NCBI GenBank assembly: GCA_019417125.1
Contig: DXVZ01000185.1
Location: 1-8,038 of the forward strand
DNA from: Phascolarctobacterium sp.
Lineage (GTDB): Bacteria; Bacillota; Negativicutes; Acidaminococcales; Acidaminococcaceae
DNA: 8,038 nt
Direction: 5' to 3'
Within the stretch, counting starts at the first letter, position 1. Every line of letters starts with the position of its first letter. The translations under genes were made by a program, and so were the position numbers. The notes below the pieces were generated by a model. The model was not told the origin of the DNA, did no database searches, and worked only from the letters and a program-made list of their open reading frames with translations. Shown here one piece after another: positions 1 through 7,221 of this stretch.

Positions 1-12
1 TCTTAAGATAAT

Positions 13-339
13 TTACCTGTTTTTATCTGCGGTGTCCTTATTTTCTTTTTCGTCAACAATAAACAGCGGCACTTCATCCTTGCCAACCATGTTATGGTCC
101 TCTCGCGCCAGCTTTTCAATATATTTCAAATCATCAAGGCGCTGTTTCTCTGCTTCCAGTTCAGCTTTGTCTTTTTTTAGGTTTTCTACACGCTGTGTGG
201 TTGCTTCCAGTTCTTTATTAACCTGGTATATTTTATATTCCTGCCGCGCGATGATAAAGCCGCAAAGCGCAATGATAGCCAGGCAGAGCAGCAAAAAATC
301 ATGCCGTTTTCTCTTTCTTCTTCCTGCTTGCTGAGCCAT
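13..339 (-). CDS. divIC: Septum formation initiator family protein (DivIC/FtsL/FtsB-like)
   Basis: This is a small bitopic membrane protein of 108 residues. A basic N-terminus (RRKRKR, residues 8-12 region) is followed by one hydrophobic segment (about 15-33) and a charged heptad-rich coiled coil (about 36-72). It ends with the family signature YIEKLAREDHNMVGKDE (about 73-89) and a polar tail. The N-in topology and the coiled coil are those of DivIC/FtsB proteins, which bind FtsL and the partner DivIB/FtsQ and help activate septal peptidoglycan synthesis at the division site. The position downstream of yabM-mazG matches divIC in Bacillus. The open frame extends two codons upstream to a GTG at 345, but that GTG lies inside the GGGAGGTG ribosome site, so I chose the ATG at 339. 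FtsL and DivIC are hard to separate by sequence alone; the gene name rests on context. Confidence 0.85.
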   Translation of the reverse strand: MAQQAGRRKRKRHDFLLLCLAIIALCGFIIARQEYKIYQVNKELEATTQRVENLKKDKAELEAEKQRLDDLKYIEKLAREDHNMVGKDEVPLFIVDEKENKDTADKNR

Positions 340-350
340 AAGCACCTCCC
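340..350 (-). promoter_or_regulatory. Shine-Dalgarno site of the divIC-like gene (decides the start)
   Basis: On the minus strand GGGAGG (350-345) is followed by a 5-nt spacer, TGCTT, and then the ATG at 339. This spacing is normal for Bacillota. The in-frame GTG at 345-343 overlaps the site itself and has no room for its own ribosome-binding sequence, so it is not the start. Confidence 0.8.
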
Positions 351-367
351 CAAAATTTCTGCTATAG

Positions 368-398
368 TAAAATACCGGGCATTAAGCCCGGCATTTTA
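368..398 (-). terminator. Intrinsic terminator after hup
   Basis: On the minus strand the perfect stem CCGGGC / GCCCGG (391-386 and 380-375) encloses the loop TTAAT. A G-U and further A/T pairs lengthen the stem into the A-tract before it and the U-tract (UAUUUU) after it. It begins about 14 bases beyond the hup stop codon. The G-U pair becomes A-C on the opposite strand, so the structure is best for minus-strand transcripts. It separates hup from the divIC-like gene. Confidence 0.85.
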
Positions 399-412
399 AT
401 GCAGTTAAATTA

Positions 413-691
413 TTATTTTGCGTTAACCATGTCTTTAAAAGCTTTGCCAGCTTTGAAAGCCGGAACAGTAGCTGCCGGAATTTCAATAGCTTCGCCGCTC
501 TGCGGGTTTTTGCCGGTGCGTGCATTGCGTTTACGTGCTTCAAAAGTACCGAAACCGATAAGCTGAACTTTTTCGTCTTTAGCAACTTCTTCTTTTACGG
601 TTTCAATAAAAGCGCATAAAGCTTTTTCAGCGTCTTTTTTAGTTAAGCCAGTTTTTTCTGCAACTGCAGCAACGAGTTCTGTTTTGTTCAC
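413..691 (-). CDS. hup: HU family DNA-binding protein
   Basis: This 92-residue protein has the full length and signature of HU, the small basic dimeric histone-like protein that bends and compacts DNA in the nucleoid. The N-terminal helical dimerisation half (MNKTELVAAVAEKTGL..., 1-40) is followed by GFGTFE (46-51). The arm sequence RNARTGKNPQSGE (55-67) includes the proline at 63 that in known HU proteins intercalates into the minor groove. The helical C-terminus (FKAGKAFKDMVN) is also typical. Nothing suggests an IHF subunit. The start is GTG at 691: no ATG lies between it and the ribosome site, and translation from it gives the canonical N-terminus. It sits 127 bp after mazG, and a strong terminator follows it, so it may be transcribed both from its own promoter and by read-through from the mfd-yabM-mazG unit. 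Confidence 0.97.
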   Translation of the reverse strand: MNKTELVAAVAEKTGLTKKDAEKALCAFIETVKEEVAKDEKVQLIGFGTFEARKRNARTGKNPQSGEAIEIPAATVPAFKAGKAFKDMVNAK

Positions 692-705
692 AGGAAATCC
701 CCCTT
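692..705 (-). promoter_or_regulatory. Shine-Dalgarno site of hup with GTG start
   Basis: The minus strand reads AAGGGGGA (705-698), a 6-nt spacer, TTTCCT, and then GTG (691-689). The purine-rich site at proper distance supports the GTG start; there is no in-frame ATG nearby. Confidence 0.7.
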
Positions 706-783
706 AAGATTTTATTTATCTAAGGCAGAACATACCGTTAAGCACAATCCGCTCATAGAATTTATGTAATTGTAAGTTCGCTG

Positions 784-812
784 TTTATCGCTATTTTCCT
801 GCCAAAAGGCAA
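784..812 (-). promoter_or_regulatory. Possible sigma-70/A promoter for hup
   Basis: In the spacer between mazG and hup the minus strand shows TTGCCT (812-807), a 17-bp gap and GATAAA (789-784), each matching consensus at 4 of 6 positions. Transcription would begin near 777 and give a leader of about 85 nt. A better -10 alone, TACAAT (774-769), lacks a matching -35. The rest of this 127-bp spacer is AT-rich and shows no other structure. This is a guess by eye only. Confidence 0.25.
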
Positions 813-818
813 AGTTTT

Positions 819-2288
819 TTAAATTTTTTCACAATCTTTTATTTCAAGTAATTTAGCCTGATTCCAAAAGCTATCAAGCTCTGCCAGCGTAAAATCGTGC
901 CAGTCCCTGCCAGATTTTTCCACGCAGGCTTCAACATAGCCGAAGCGCTTTACGAAACGGTTATTAGTGGCGTTTAAAGCGGTTTCCGGCTCAAGGCCTA
1001 TATGCTTGGCATACGCCGCTATCGAAAACAGCAAATCGCCAAGCTCGTGTTCCTGTTCTTCAGGCGTGCCGTTTGCCGCGGCCTCTTTCAGCTCGTCAAG
1101 CTCTTCCAAAATCTTCTTCCATACGCCTTCGTTATCGGGCCAGTCAAACCCCGCTTTAGCTGCTTTGGAATTTAGCTTATAAGCGCGCATCAGCGCGGGC
1201 TGCCCTTTGGTTACGCCGTCAAGCACATGGGTGCGCTCCGTTTTTTCCGTCTGCTTAATGGCGTCCCAATTTTGCAGCACTTCATTGCTGCTTTCCACCT
1301 CAATCGTGCCGTAAACATGCGGATGGCGGCGGATAAGTTTTTCAACGATTTCGTCCACCACGTCCTGCATGGTAAACGCGCCCTCTTCTTCTGCCAGGCG
1401 TGCGTGGAACACAACCTGCAAAAGCACGTCGCCCAGCTCTTCCTTCATGTTTTCGTAATCCATGTTGTCAATAGCTTCTAAAAGTTCATAAACTTCTTCT
1501 ATCAGGCTTTTGCGGATACTGGCGTGCGTCTGCTCCCTATCCCACGGGCAACCGCCAGGCGAACGCAGCGTAGCCATAACCTCAGTCAGCGGACGCACAT
1601 CCATAACTGATGCTTTAACTTCCTGCACCGGTACAAACACACTTGTAAGGTGGTCGATATTTTCCTGGCGGTCCAGTTTATACAGCGGCACAGTACGGCA
1701 TTCTTCGTCCGGCAGGCCAAGGTTGCGCAAAAACCACACTGGCGTTTCGTCGTCCAGTACGTCCATCAGCGCCAACTTAACGTCGGATGCAACAAATTTG
1801 CTGTACACCTGCGTAATCATCAGCGGGTATTTACCGGCGTCGGCAAGCGCTTCAAAATCGCTGCTGTCGATAATACGCAGCCCGGCAATCGGGTCAATGC
1901 CAAGTTCTACATACGCCAAGTCCAAAAAGCTCATGGAAGGCAAAATTTTTAAAGCCACGTTATTTGCCGCCGCCCTTTCGCGCAGCAATACAACGGTACG
2001 TTCTGCCACCAGCGGGCTGCCAGGCACTGCGTAAACAACGTCCTGCGCTTCTGCCTTTTGCAGCACAAATTTAACAATGCTGTCATAAACATCCTCAAAC
2101 GACGCGCCAGTTTCATAAAAATTATCGCAGGCAATAAAGTTTACTTTTTCTTCCGTCAGGCGCGATACGCTGGGATGCACTGCGGTACGCAGAATAACGC
2201 ATTCGCCGTTTTTTAATAATTCCATGGTTTCCACAGAAAGCTGCCCGGCGCTGCCGGGGCCAAGGCCGACTACTGTTATTTTGTGCAT
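819..2288 (-). CDS. mazG: Tetrapyrrole methylase-MazG nucleotide pyrophosphohydrolase fusion (YabN type)
   Basis: This 489-residue protein has two domains. Residues 1 to about 225 form a SAM-dependent tetrapyrrole (precorrin-type) methylase fold, with the N-terminal VGLGPGS loop (7-13) and YAVPGSPLVAERTV (86-99). From about 235 to the end is a double MazG unit. Its first half has GGCPWDREQTH (245-255), the metal-binding pattern EEVYE (264-268) and ELGD (284-287), RRHPHVYG (320-327) and a LQNWDAIK stretch (338-345). The second half repeats the pattern as EELDE (395-399) and ELGDLL (415-420). MazG proteins cleave NTPs or aberrant dNTPs to the monophosphate and pyrophosphate in the cytoplasm. 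The substrate of the methylase half is unknown in this family. The architecture and place next to yabM match Bacillus YabN. Only 4 bp separate it from the yabM stop, so it is probably translationally coupled. The metal ligands look intact. Confidence 0.96.
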   Translation of the reverse strand: MHKITVVGLGPGSAGQLSVETMELLKNGECVILRTAVHPSVSRLTEEKVNFIACDNFYETGASFEDVYDSIVKFVLQKAEAQDVVYAVPGSPLVAERTVVLLRERAAANNVALKILPSMSFLDLAYVELGIDPIAGLRIIDSSDFEALADAGKYPLMITQVYSKFVASDVKLALMDVLDDETPVWFLRNLGLPDEECRTVPLYKLDRQENIDHLTSVFVPVQEVKASVMDVRPLTEVMATLRSPGGCPWDREQTHASIRKSLIEEVYELLEAIDNMDYENMKEELGDVLLQVVFHARLAEEEGAFTMQDVVDEIVEKLIRRHPHVYGTIEVESSNEVLQNWDAIKQTEKTERTHVLDGVTKGQPALMRAYKLNSKAAKAGFDWPDNEGVWKKILEELDELKEAAANGTPEEQEHELGDLLFSIAAYAKHIGLEPETALNATNNRFVKRFGYVEACVEKSGRDWHDFTLAELDSFWNQAKLLEIKDCEKI

Positions 2289-2300
2289 TTAATCACCTCC
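2289..2300 (-). promoter_or_regulatory. mazG Shine-Dalgarno overlapping the yabM stop codon
   Basis: The minus strand reads GGAGGTGA (2300-2293), then TTAA, then ATG at 2288. The final TGA of this near-perfect ribosome site is the stop codon of the flippase gene, so terminating ribosomes stand on the mazG site. This suggests coupled translation. Confidence 0.75.
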
Positions 2301-3852
2301 GTTTTATTTTAGAACCTATAAACGGTATTTTTTGCAAATCATCTTTGCTTATTGCTTTAAAAGCAAATAATAACGCTGCATAAACGGCAATAGCAGCAAA
2401 AATGGTAATAATCGTAGCCACGGTGTTGCCGCAGGCGGCATTTATAAAAGTATAAACCACGCTTGCCGCTAAACCCATCAGCACCGCTGAAACCGCCAGT
2501 TTTACAAGCACCTTAATATCAAAGGTTATGCCATGGCGCAGCAAAAAGATAACATTCAGAGCTGCCGCTAACCCAAAATTGATATTGGACGCCCATGCCG
2601 CACCGACGATGTTAAGCGGTGTAACAGTCAGCAGCATTACCGCGCCGATTTTTACGATAGCGCTAACCAGCATGTTCCACATAGGTATAGCGGTTTTGCC
2701 AATGCCCTGCAGCATACCGGTCGTTACCTGATGGATGCCCAAAAGGCACGCCGACGGCGCTAAATGGCGTATTGCCTCGCCTGCCTGGGGCGCGTTGTAA
2801 ATCATTTGCGCAATAGGCGTTGCCAGCACCCACAAACCAGCTGCTGCCGGTAAAGTTATCAGGCAGCAAATATTCATCGCCGTTTGCGATTTTTTGATAA
2901 TCGTTGCCCTGTCGCCGAGAGTAAATGCTTCTGAAATTGCTGGTACAATGCCCGCCGCCAGAGAAACCGTAACAATGGTAGCCATCATAACAAGCGGCAT
3001 GCCCATGCCCGTAAGGTAGCCAAACAGCGTCGTTGCTTCTTCAATGGCGTAGCCGCTGGCATACAGGCAGTTTGGTACCAGCAGCATATCTATACTGCTG
3101 GTTACCGGCACCATTATATTAGCGCATGATACCGGCAGCGCGAGCAGCGCCAGACGCTTGGCAATAGCAGCGACGGATTCTGTTTCTTCGTGCGCCAGCT
3201 GCGGCAAACCTGCACTGTTTCTTCGCAGGCGGCGGTAAAAACAGCTTAGCACAACCAGCCCTGTAATTGCACCAGGCACAGCGCCGAAAGCAGCACCGGC
3301 AGCGGCGTATTGCAGCCCGTAAGGCAGCAATACATATGCCAGCACAATCATTGTTACCACGCGCGTAAACTGCTCTAAAATCTGCGATACGGCGGGCGGC
3401 GTCATCATTTGGTAGCCCTGAAAATAACCGCGGAAACTTGCTAAGATAGTTGAAAAAAATACCGCTGGCGTCAGCGCAATCAGCCCGTAATAAGCACGCG
3501 GGTCGCGCACAAAGCCGCTTTCTACAAGCCAGCCTGCACCGAAAAACAGCAGCGCCGCAAAGCACAAACCGGTAACAACCATCAGCCCCAGCGAAATTTT
3601 AAAAACCTTTTCCGCCGCTTTAAGCTGGCCTTTTGCCACTTTTTCGGAGACGATAATAGAAATCGCCACCGGTATGCCCGCCGACGATATGGAGAGCATC
3701 AGCAAAAATACGGGGTACGCCATTTGGTAAAGGCCAATGCCTTCGCCGCCCAAAAAGCGCGACAGCAATATACGGTTAACCGAGCCCAAAATTTTAACCA
3801 TTAAGCCAGCCATGGTTAAAATCATGGCTCCACGTAAAAATTTATCCGCCAT
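2293..3852 (-). CDS. yabM: SpoVB/YabM-family lipid flippase (MATE/MOP superfamily)
   Basis: This is a 519-residue polytopic inner-membrane protein with roughly 12 to 14 hydrophobic segments from end to end. Its N-terminus carries the SpoVB-type pattern: RGAMILTMAGLMVKILG (8-24), then NRILLSRFLGGEGIGLYQM (26-44) and AGIPVAISIIVSEK. The C-terminus is a short basic tail ending IPFIGSKIKRR. Relatives are Bacillus YabM, SpoVB and YtgP and the MurJ group, which move undecaprenyl-linked envelope precursors across the membrane. The exact cargo here (lipid II, another polysaccharide unit) cannot be read from sequence. The position between mfd and mazG is that of yabM, which is why I use this symbol and not spoVB or murJ. 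The start ATG is preceded by AAAGGAGG (3870-3863) with a 10-nt gap, 21 bp after the mfd stop, so it lies in the same transcription unit. Confidence 0.9.
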   Translation of the reverse strand: MADKFLRGAMILTMAGLMVKILGSVNRILLSRFLGGEGIGLYQMAYPVFLLMLSISSAGIPVAISIIVSEKVAKGQLKAAEKVFKISLGLMVVTGLCFAALLFFGAGWLVESGFVRDPRAYYGLIALTPAVFFSTILASFRGYFQGYQMMTPPAVSQILEQFTRVVTMIVLAYVLLPYGLQYAAAGAAFGAVPGAITGLVVLSCFYRRLRRNSAGLPQLAHEETESVAAIAKRLALLALPVSCANIMVPVTSSIDMLLVPNCLYASGYAIEEATTLFGYLTGMGMPLVMMATIVTVSLAAGIVPAISEAFTLGDRATIIKKSQTAMNICCLITLPAAAGLWVLATPIAQMIYNAPQAGEAIRHLAPSACLLGIHQVTTGMLQGIGKTAIPMWNMLVSAIVKIGAVMLLTVTPLNIVGAAWASNINFGLAAALNVIFLLRHGITFDIKVLVKLAVSAVLMGLAASVVYTFINAACGNTVATIITIFAAIAVYAALLFAFKAISKDDLQKIPFIGSKIKRR

Positions 3853-3873
3853 TTTGCCGGTGCCTCCTTTCCA

Positions 3874-6800
3874 TTATTTTTTGCCCGCCAAAAGCGGCAG
3901 GTTTTTTTCAAGCCACGGCAGCGGTTCTGCCTTTAAAACATTCATTTTTAACAGCAGCTGCGGCTCTTTGCCTGTTTTAAGCTGTATGCCGTTGCGGCTG
4001 CCGTTAATCATTTTCAGTAAAACATCTGTATCAAGCACGGCGTTTTCTGCAAAAGTAAGCCTTACTTCGCTACCGCGCGTGCTGATGCCCAAAATGCGCA
4101 TTTTGCGGCACAATCCGCGCACCGCCGCCACACGCCACAGGTTAATAATTTCTTCAGGAGGTTCGCCGAAGCGGTCCGTAATTTCGTCCAGCAAATCATC
4201 TTTGTCGTTGTAATCAAGTTCCGCAAAACGGCGGTATAGTTCCAGCTTATAACGCGGGTCGCTGATGTAGCTGTCTGGTATGTAGCCATCCACATTAAGT
4301 TCCACAATTGGGTCGGGTTCCGGCGCGCCTTTTTCCGCACCGTCCTTTAAGCGTTTAATCGTACTTTCCAGCATTTCACAGTAGGCGGCAAAGCCGATTC
4401 CGGCAATGTGCCCGTGCTGCTGCGCACCCAATAAATTACCCGCGCCGCGGATTTCCAAATCGCGCATGGCTATTTTAAATCCTGCTCCCAGTTCCGTAAA
4501 ATCACGGATTGCCTGCAAACGTTTTTCGGCAATTTCGCTGAGCTGTTTATTGCGCCGGTACACAAAATAAGCATACGCCAGCCGTGCCGAGCGCCCAACT
4601 CTGCCGCGCATTTGGTACAGCTGCGACAAACCGAAGTTTTCCGCACCGTCGATGATGATGGTGTTCGCCAGCGGCACATCCAAGCCGTTTTCAATAATCG
4701 TCGTCGAAAGCAGCAAATCGCAATTGCCTTCGTAAAAATCTATCATTGCGTCTTCCAGCATTTCTTCGCTCATGCGTCCGTGCGCAATGCGGATGCTGAT
4801 GCCCGGCACCAGCTTGCGGATTTCTTCCGCAATGCGCTCCAGCCCGGTAATGCGGTTATGCACATAATAAATCCTGCCGCCGCGGCGCAGCTCGCGCTCC
4901 AGCGCTTCTTTAATCATACCGCTGTCATATTCGGCAACGTAAGTTTCTACCGGCAGCCTGTCCTCCGGCGGCGATTCAATTACACTCATATCGCGCCCGT
5001 TAACCAGCGCTAAATGCAGCGTGCGCGGTATCGGCGTTGCCGAAAGGCACAAAACGTCGATGCCGGTTTTCCATTTTTTTATTTTTTCTTTCTGCGCTAC
5101 GCCGAAACGCTGTTCCTCGTCGATAATTAAAAGTCCTAAATCGCGGAACATAACGTCCGACTGCAAAAGGCGGTGCGTGCCGATTAAAACATCAACATTG
5201 CCTTCTTCCAGCGCTGTTAAAATACGTTTTTGCTCTTTGCCAGCCGTAAAGCGGCTGATACATTCCACACGGATGCCGAAAGGCTCCATTCTGTCGCGGA
5301 AAGTCATAAAATGCTGCTGTGCCAGCACCGTCGTCGGCACAAGCAGCGCCACCTGTTTGCTGTCCATTACGGCTTTAAACGCAGCGCGGATGGCGACTTC
5401 CGTCTTTCCGTAACCAACATCTCCGCAAAGCAGCCTGTCCATCGGCACAGGCTTTTCCATATCGGCTTTAATTTCGGCAATAGCCTTTAACTGGTCCGGC
5501 GTTTCCTCGTAAGGGAATTTTTCTTCAAACTCTTTCTGCCATTCGGTATCCGGCGAAAAGGCATGCCCCGGTACAATTTTGCGCTGTGCATACAGGCGCA
5601 GAAGTTCTTCCGCCAAAATGGTAATGGCAGCCTGCGCCCTTTTTTGCGTGCGGCTCCAATCGCTGCCGCCCATTTTGCTCAAGCGCGGCGCCTGGCCTTC
5701 GTTTCCGATGTATTTATGAAGCATGCTTACTTGCTCTACCGGCACATACAGCTTATCATCGCCTGCGTACTGCAAGAGCAAATAATCGCGGTGCCTGCCG
5801 TCAACTTCTACGTTTTCTACGCCAATGTAGCGGCCAATGCCGTGCACGGAATGGACAACGTAATCCCCAGCTTTAATTTCCGAAAAATATTGCAGCTGCG
5901 CGCCCTTATTTTTGCTGTGTAGGCGGCGGCGTTTCTGCATGCCGAAAATATCGCTTTCAGTAATTAGCAGCCAGTTTTCATTCCAAAAACGGAAGCCTGC
6001 CGTCAGCTCGCCGCTGATAACGCTTACTTTGTCCGTACGCAAAAGCGGCTCTGCATCAATAAATTCCGCTTTAATACCCTTGCCGGTTAATGTATCGGCA
6101 ATGCCGCGCGCTTTAATGCTGCTGCTCATCATAATAACCGGCGTAATGCCGTCTGCAAGCCAACCTTTTAAGTCATTTGCCAAAAGCTCCGTATTGCGGT
6201 TATAGGGCGCAACCGTGCGCACAGGCATATTAATCTGTTCATAGCCGCTGAAATAATTATGCTGCAAAGCAGCCATAGCAACGGCTTTAACGCCGCCGCA
6301 CGCTTCAGCAAGTTCGTCCGGCGTCCACAAATCAGCCGCGCAGGCTTTGTTTTCAGCGTAAATTTTTTGAGCCATATCCCATAAATGCGACGGCTCGTCT
6401 ATAAAAAGCAGTGTCTTTTCACCTGTATAGTCAAAAACAGATGCGTTAAAGCTTTCCTGCGCCGCTTCTTCCAGCGGCACTATTTTTACCTTGTCCAAAT
6501 TTTCCACGCTGCGCTGGTTTTCCAGGCTGAAGCTGCGTACCGCGTCGATAGTATCGTCAAACCATTCTATGCGCAGCGGCAGCTTACTGTTTATGGGGAA
6601 AATATCCAAAATGTCGCCGCGCACGCAAAACTGCCCAATGGCGTCTACCTGCTGCGTGCGTTCATAGCCAAATTCGCTGAATTTTGCTATCAGCTCCTGC
6701 TGGTCGGCAACGCTGCCGCAGGTTATTTCCACGCCTTCCTGTACCGCCGTTTTATCCGGCAGTTTCTGCAAAAGCGCTTCTGCCGTTACAAAAACTATGC

Positions 6801-7149
6801 CGCGTTCTTCGCCGCGCAAAAAGCGCAGCGCTGCCACGCGTTCCGCCTGTACTTCGCGGCTTTTGGCGTCCGCCTGCACACGCGGCAAATCGGCAGGGTA
6901 CAACTCGTACATTGGCAGGTTGGTGTAAAACCAGTTTAAGCTGCGGCGGTATTCGCGTATCTCGTCGCGCCCGCTGACAAGAAACGCTAAAGAGCCCTGT
7001 TCAGAAAAAATCCTGTCCAGAGCTGCAACTATCACTGTTTTTACTGTTCCGCTGACGCCGTTAAGACTTGCGCCGCCGTTTTTTAATGCTTCTGCCGTGC
7101 GCTGCACTTCACCGATAGCAGCAACATTATCAAGCAATAAATTTTTCAT
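3874..7149 (-). CDS. mfd: Transcription-repair coupling factor Mfd
   Basis: This is a complete Mfd of 1091 residues, close to the usual 1100-1180. Mfd is an ATP-driven translocase that pushes RNA polymerase stalled at DNA lesions off the template and recruits UvrA for excision repair. In order it has a UvrB-like N-terminal region (QFCVRGDILDIFP, about 173-185), the RNA-polymerase-binding CarD-like domain (GDYVVHSVHGIGRYIG, 428-443), and a superfamily 2 helicase motor. The motor shows Walker A GDVGYGKT (576-583), DEEQ (677-680), SATPIPRT (703-710), TTIIENGLD (816-824) and QMRGRVGRS (846-854). A C-terminal TRCF domain follows (about 950-1045). All motor motifs are intact. The open frame runs upstream to ATG 7191 and TTG 7200, but these lie inside the glpX terminator hairpin. 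The ATG at 7149 gives MKNLLLDN, the normal Mfd N-terminus, although its ribosome site is weak. Confidence 0.97.
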   Translation of the reverse strand: MKNLLLDNVAAIGEVQRTAEALKNGGASLNGVSGTVKTVIVAALDRIFSEQGSLAFLVSGRDEIREYRRSLNWFYTNLPMYELYPADLPRVQADAKSREVQAERVAALRFLRGEERGIVFVTAEALLQKLPDKTAVQEGVEITCGSVADQQELIAKFSEFGYERTQQVDAIGQFCVRGDILDIFPINSKLPLRIEWFDDTIDAVRSFSLENQRSVENLDKVKIVPLEEAAQESFNASVFDYTGEKTLLFIDEPSHLWDMAQKIYAENKACAADLWTPDELAEACGGVKAVAMAALQHNYFSGYEQINMPVRTVAPYNRNTELLANDLKGWLADGITPVIMMSSSIKARGIADTLTGKGIKAEFIDAEPLLRTDKVSVISGELTAGFRFWNENWLLITESDIFGMQKRRRLHSKNKGAQLQYFSEIKAGDYVVHSVHGIGRYIGVENVEVDGRHRDYLLLQYAGDDKLYVPVEQVSMLHKYIGNEGQAPRLSKMGGSDWSRTQKRAQAAITILAEELLRLYAQRKIVPGHAFSPDTEWQKEFEEKFPYEETPDQLKAIAEIKADMEKPVPMDRLLCGDVGYGKTEVAIRAAFKAVMDSKQVALLVPTTVLAQQHFMTFRDRMEPFGIRVECISRFTAGKEQKRILTALEEGNVDVLIGTHRLLQSDVMFRDLGLLIIDEEQRFGVAQKEKIKKWKTGIDVLCLSATPIPRTLHLALVNGRDMSVIESPPEDRLPVETYVAEYDSGMIKEALERELRRGGRIYYVHNRITGLERIAEEIRKLVPGISIRIAHGRMSEEMLEDAMIDFYEGNCDLLLSTTIIENGLDVPLANTIIIDGAENFGLSQLYQMRGRVGRSARLAYAYFVYRRNKQLSEIAEKRLQAIRDFTELGAGFKIAMRDLEIRGAGNLLGAQQHGHIAGIGFAAYCEMLESTIKRLKDGAEKGAPEPDPIVELNVDGYIPDSYISDPRYKLELYRRFAELDYNDKDDLLDEITDRFGEPPEEIINLWRVAAVRGLCRKMRILGISTRGSEVRLTFAENAVLDTDVLLKMINGSRNGIQLKTGKEPQLLLKMNVLKAEPLPWLEKNLPLLAGKK

Positions 7150-7170
7150 AATCAATACCGTAAAATCCAA

Positions 7171-7207
7171 AATGAAACAGGGTTTCAGCATTGAAGCCAA
7201 AACCCTG
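7171..7207 (-). terminator. Intrinsic terminator after glpX
   Basis: On the minus strand the perfect 8-bp stem CAGGGTTT / AAACCCTG (7207-7200 and 7185-7178) encloses a 14-nt loop and is followed by TTTCATTTT. It starts 14 bases after the glpX stop codon. It would end the glpX transcript and separate it from mfd, whose start lies about 20 bases further on. Confidence 0.85.
7172..7200 (-). promoter_or_regulatory. Possible weak mfd promoter overlapping the glpX terminator
   Basis: The minus strand has TTGGCT (7200-7195), a 17-bp gap and TTTCAT (7177-7172), each 4 of 6 to the sigma-70/A consensus. Transcription would begin near 7165 and leave a leader of about 16 nt before the mfd ATG. The elements are weak and lie within the terminator hairpin, so a promoter inside glpX or terminator read-through is equally possible. 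Confidence 0.2.
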
Positions 7208-7221
7208 CCTATAAACCAAAA

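Noticed and set aside
702..725. Imperfect inverted repeat (AGAT...ATCT flanked by TTA/TAA) and TAAAAT box just before hup
   Set aside because: The stem is short and AT-rich, and the TAAAAT box is too close to the ribosome site and lacks a -35, so neither an operator nor a promoter can be supported.
800..829. Small hairpin TGCC-AAAA-GGCA followed by T-runs, read on the plus strand
   Set aside because: It would terminate plus-strand transcripts, but no plus-strand gene exists upstream. On the minus strand it has no U-tract, and the stem is only 4 bp, so I do not call it a mazG terminator.
1510..2034. Plus-strand open frame of 174 codons opposite mazG
   Set aside because: It lies wholly antisense to the conserved methylase domain, is serine/threonine-rich as expected of a shadow frame, and has no recognisable domain.
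3119..3565. Minus-strand frame of 148 codons inside yabM
   Set aside because: It is an out-of-frame reading of the flippase gene, rich in Arg, Cys and Ala; the true frame is continuous, so there is no frameshift.
3737..4213. Plus-strand frame of 158 codons spanning the mfd-yabM junction
   Set aside because: It is antisense to two well-supported genes and has no plausible start context or family similarity.
6385..6939. Plus-strand open frame of 184 codons opposite mfd
   Set aside because: It is antisense to conserved Mfd sequence, has no ribosome site that I can see and resembles no known family; it is a shadow of the GC-biased codons of mfd.
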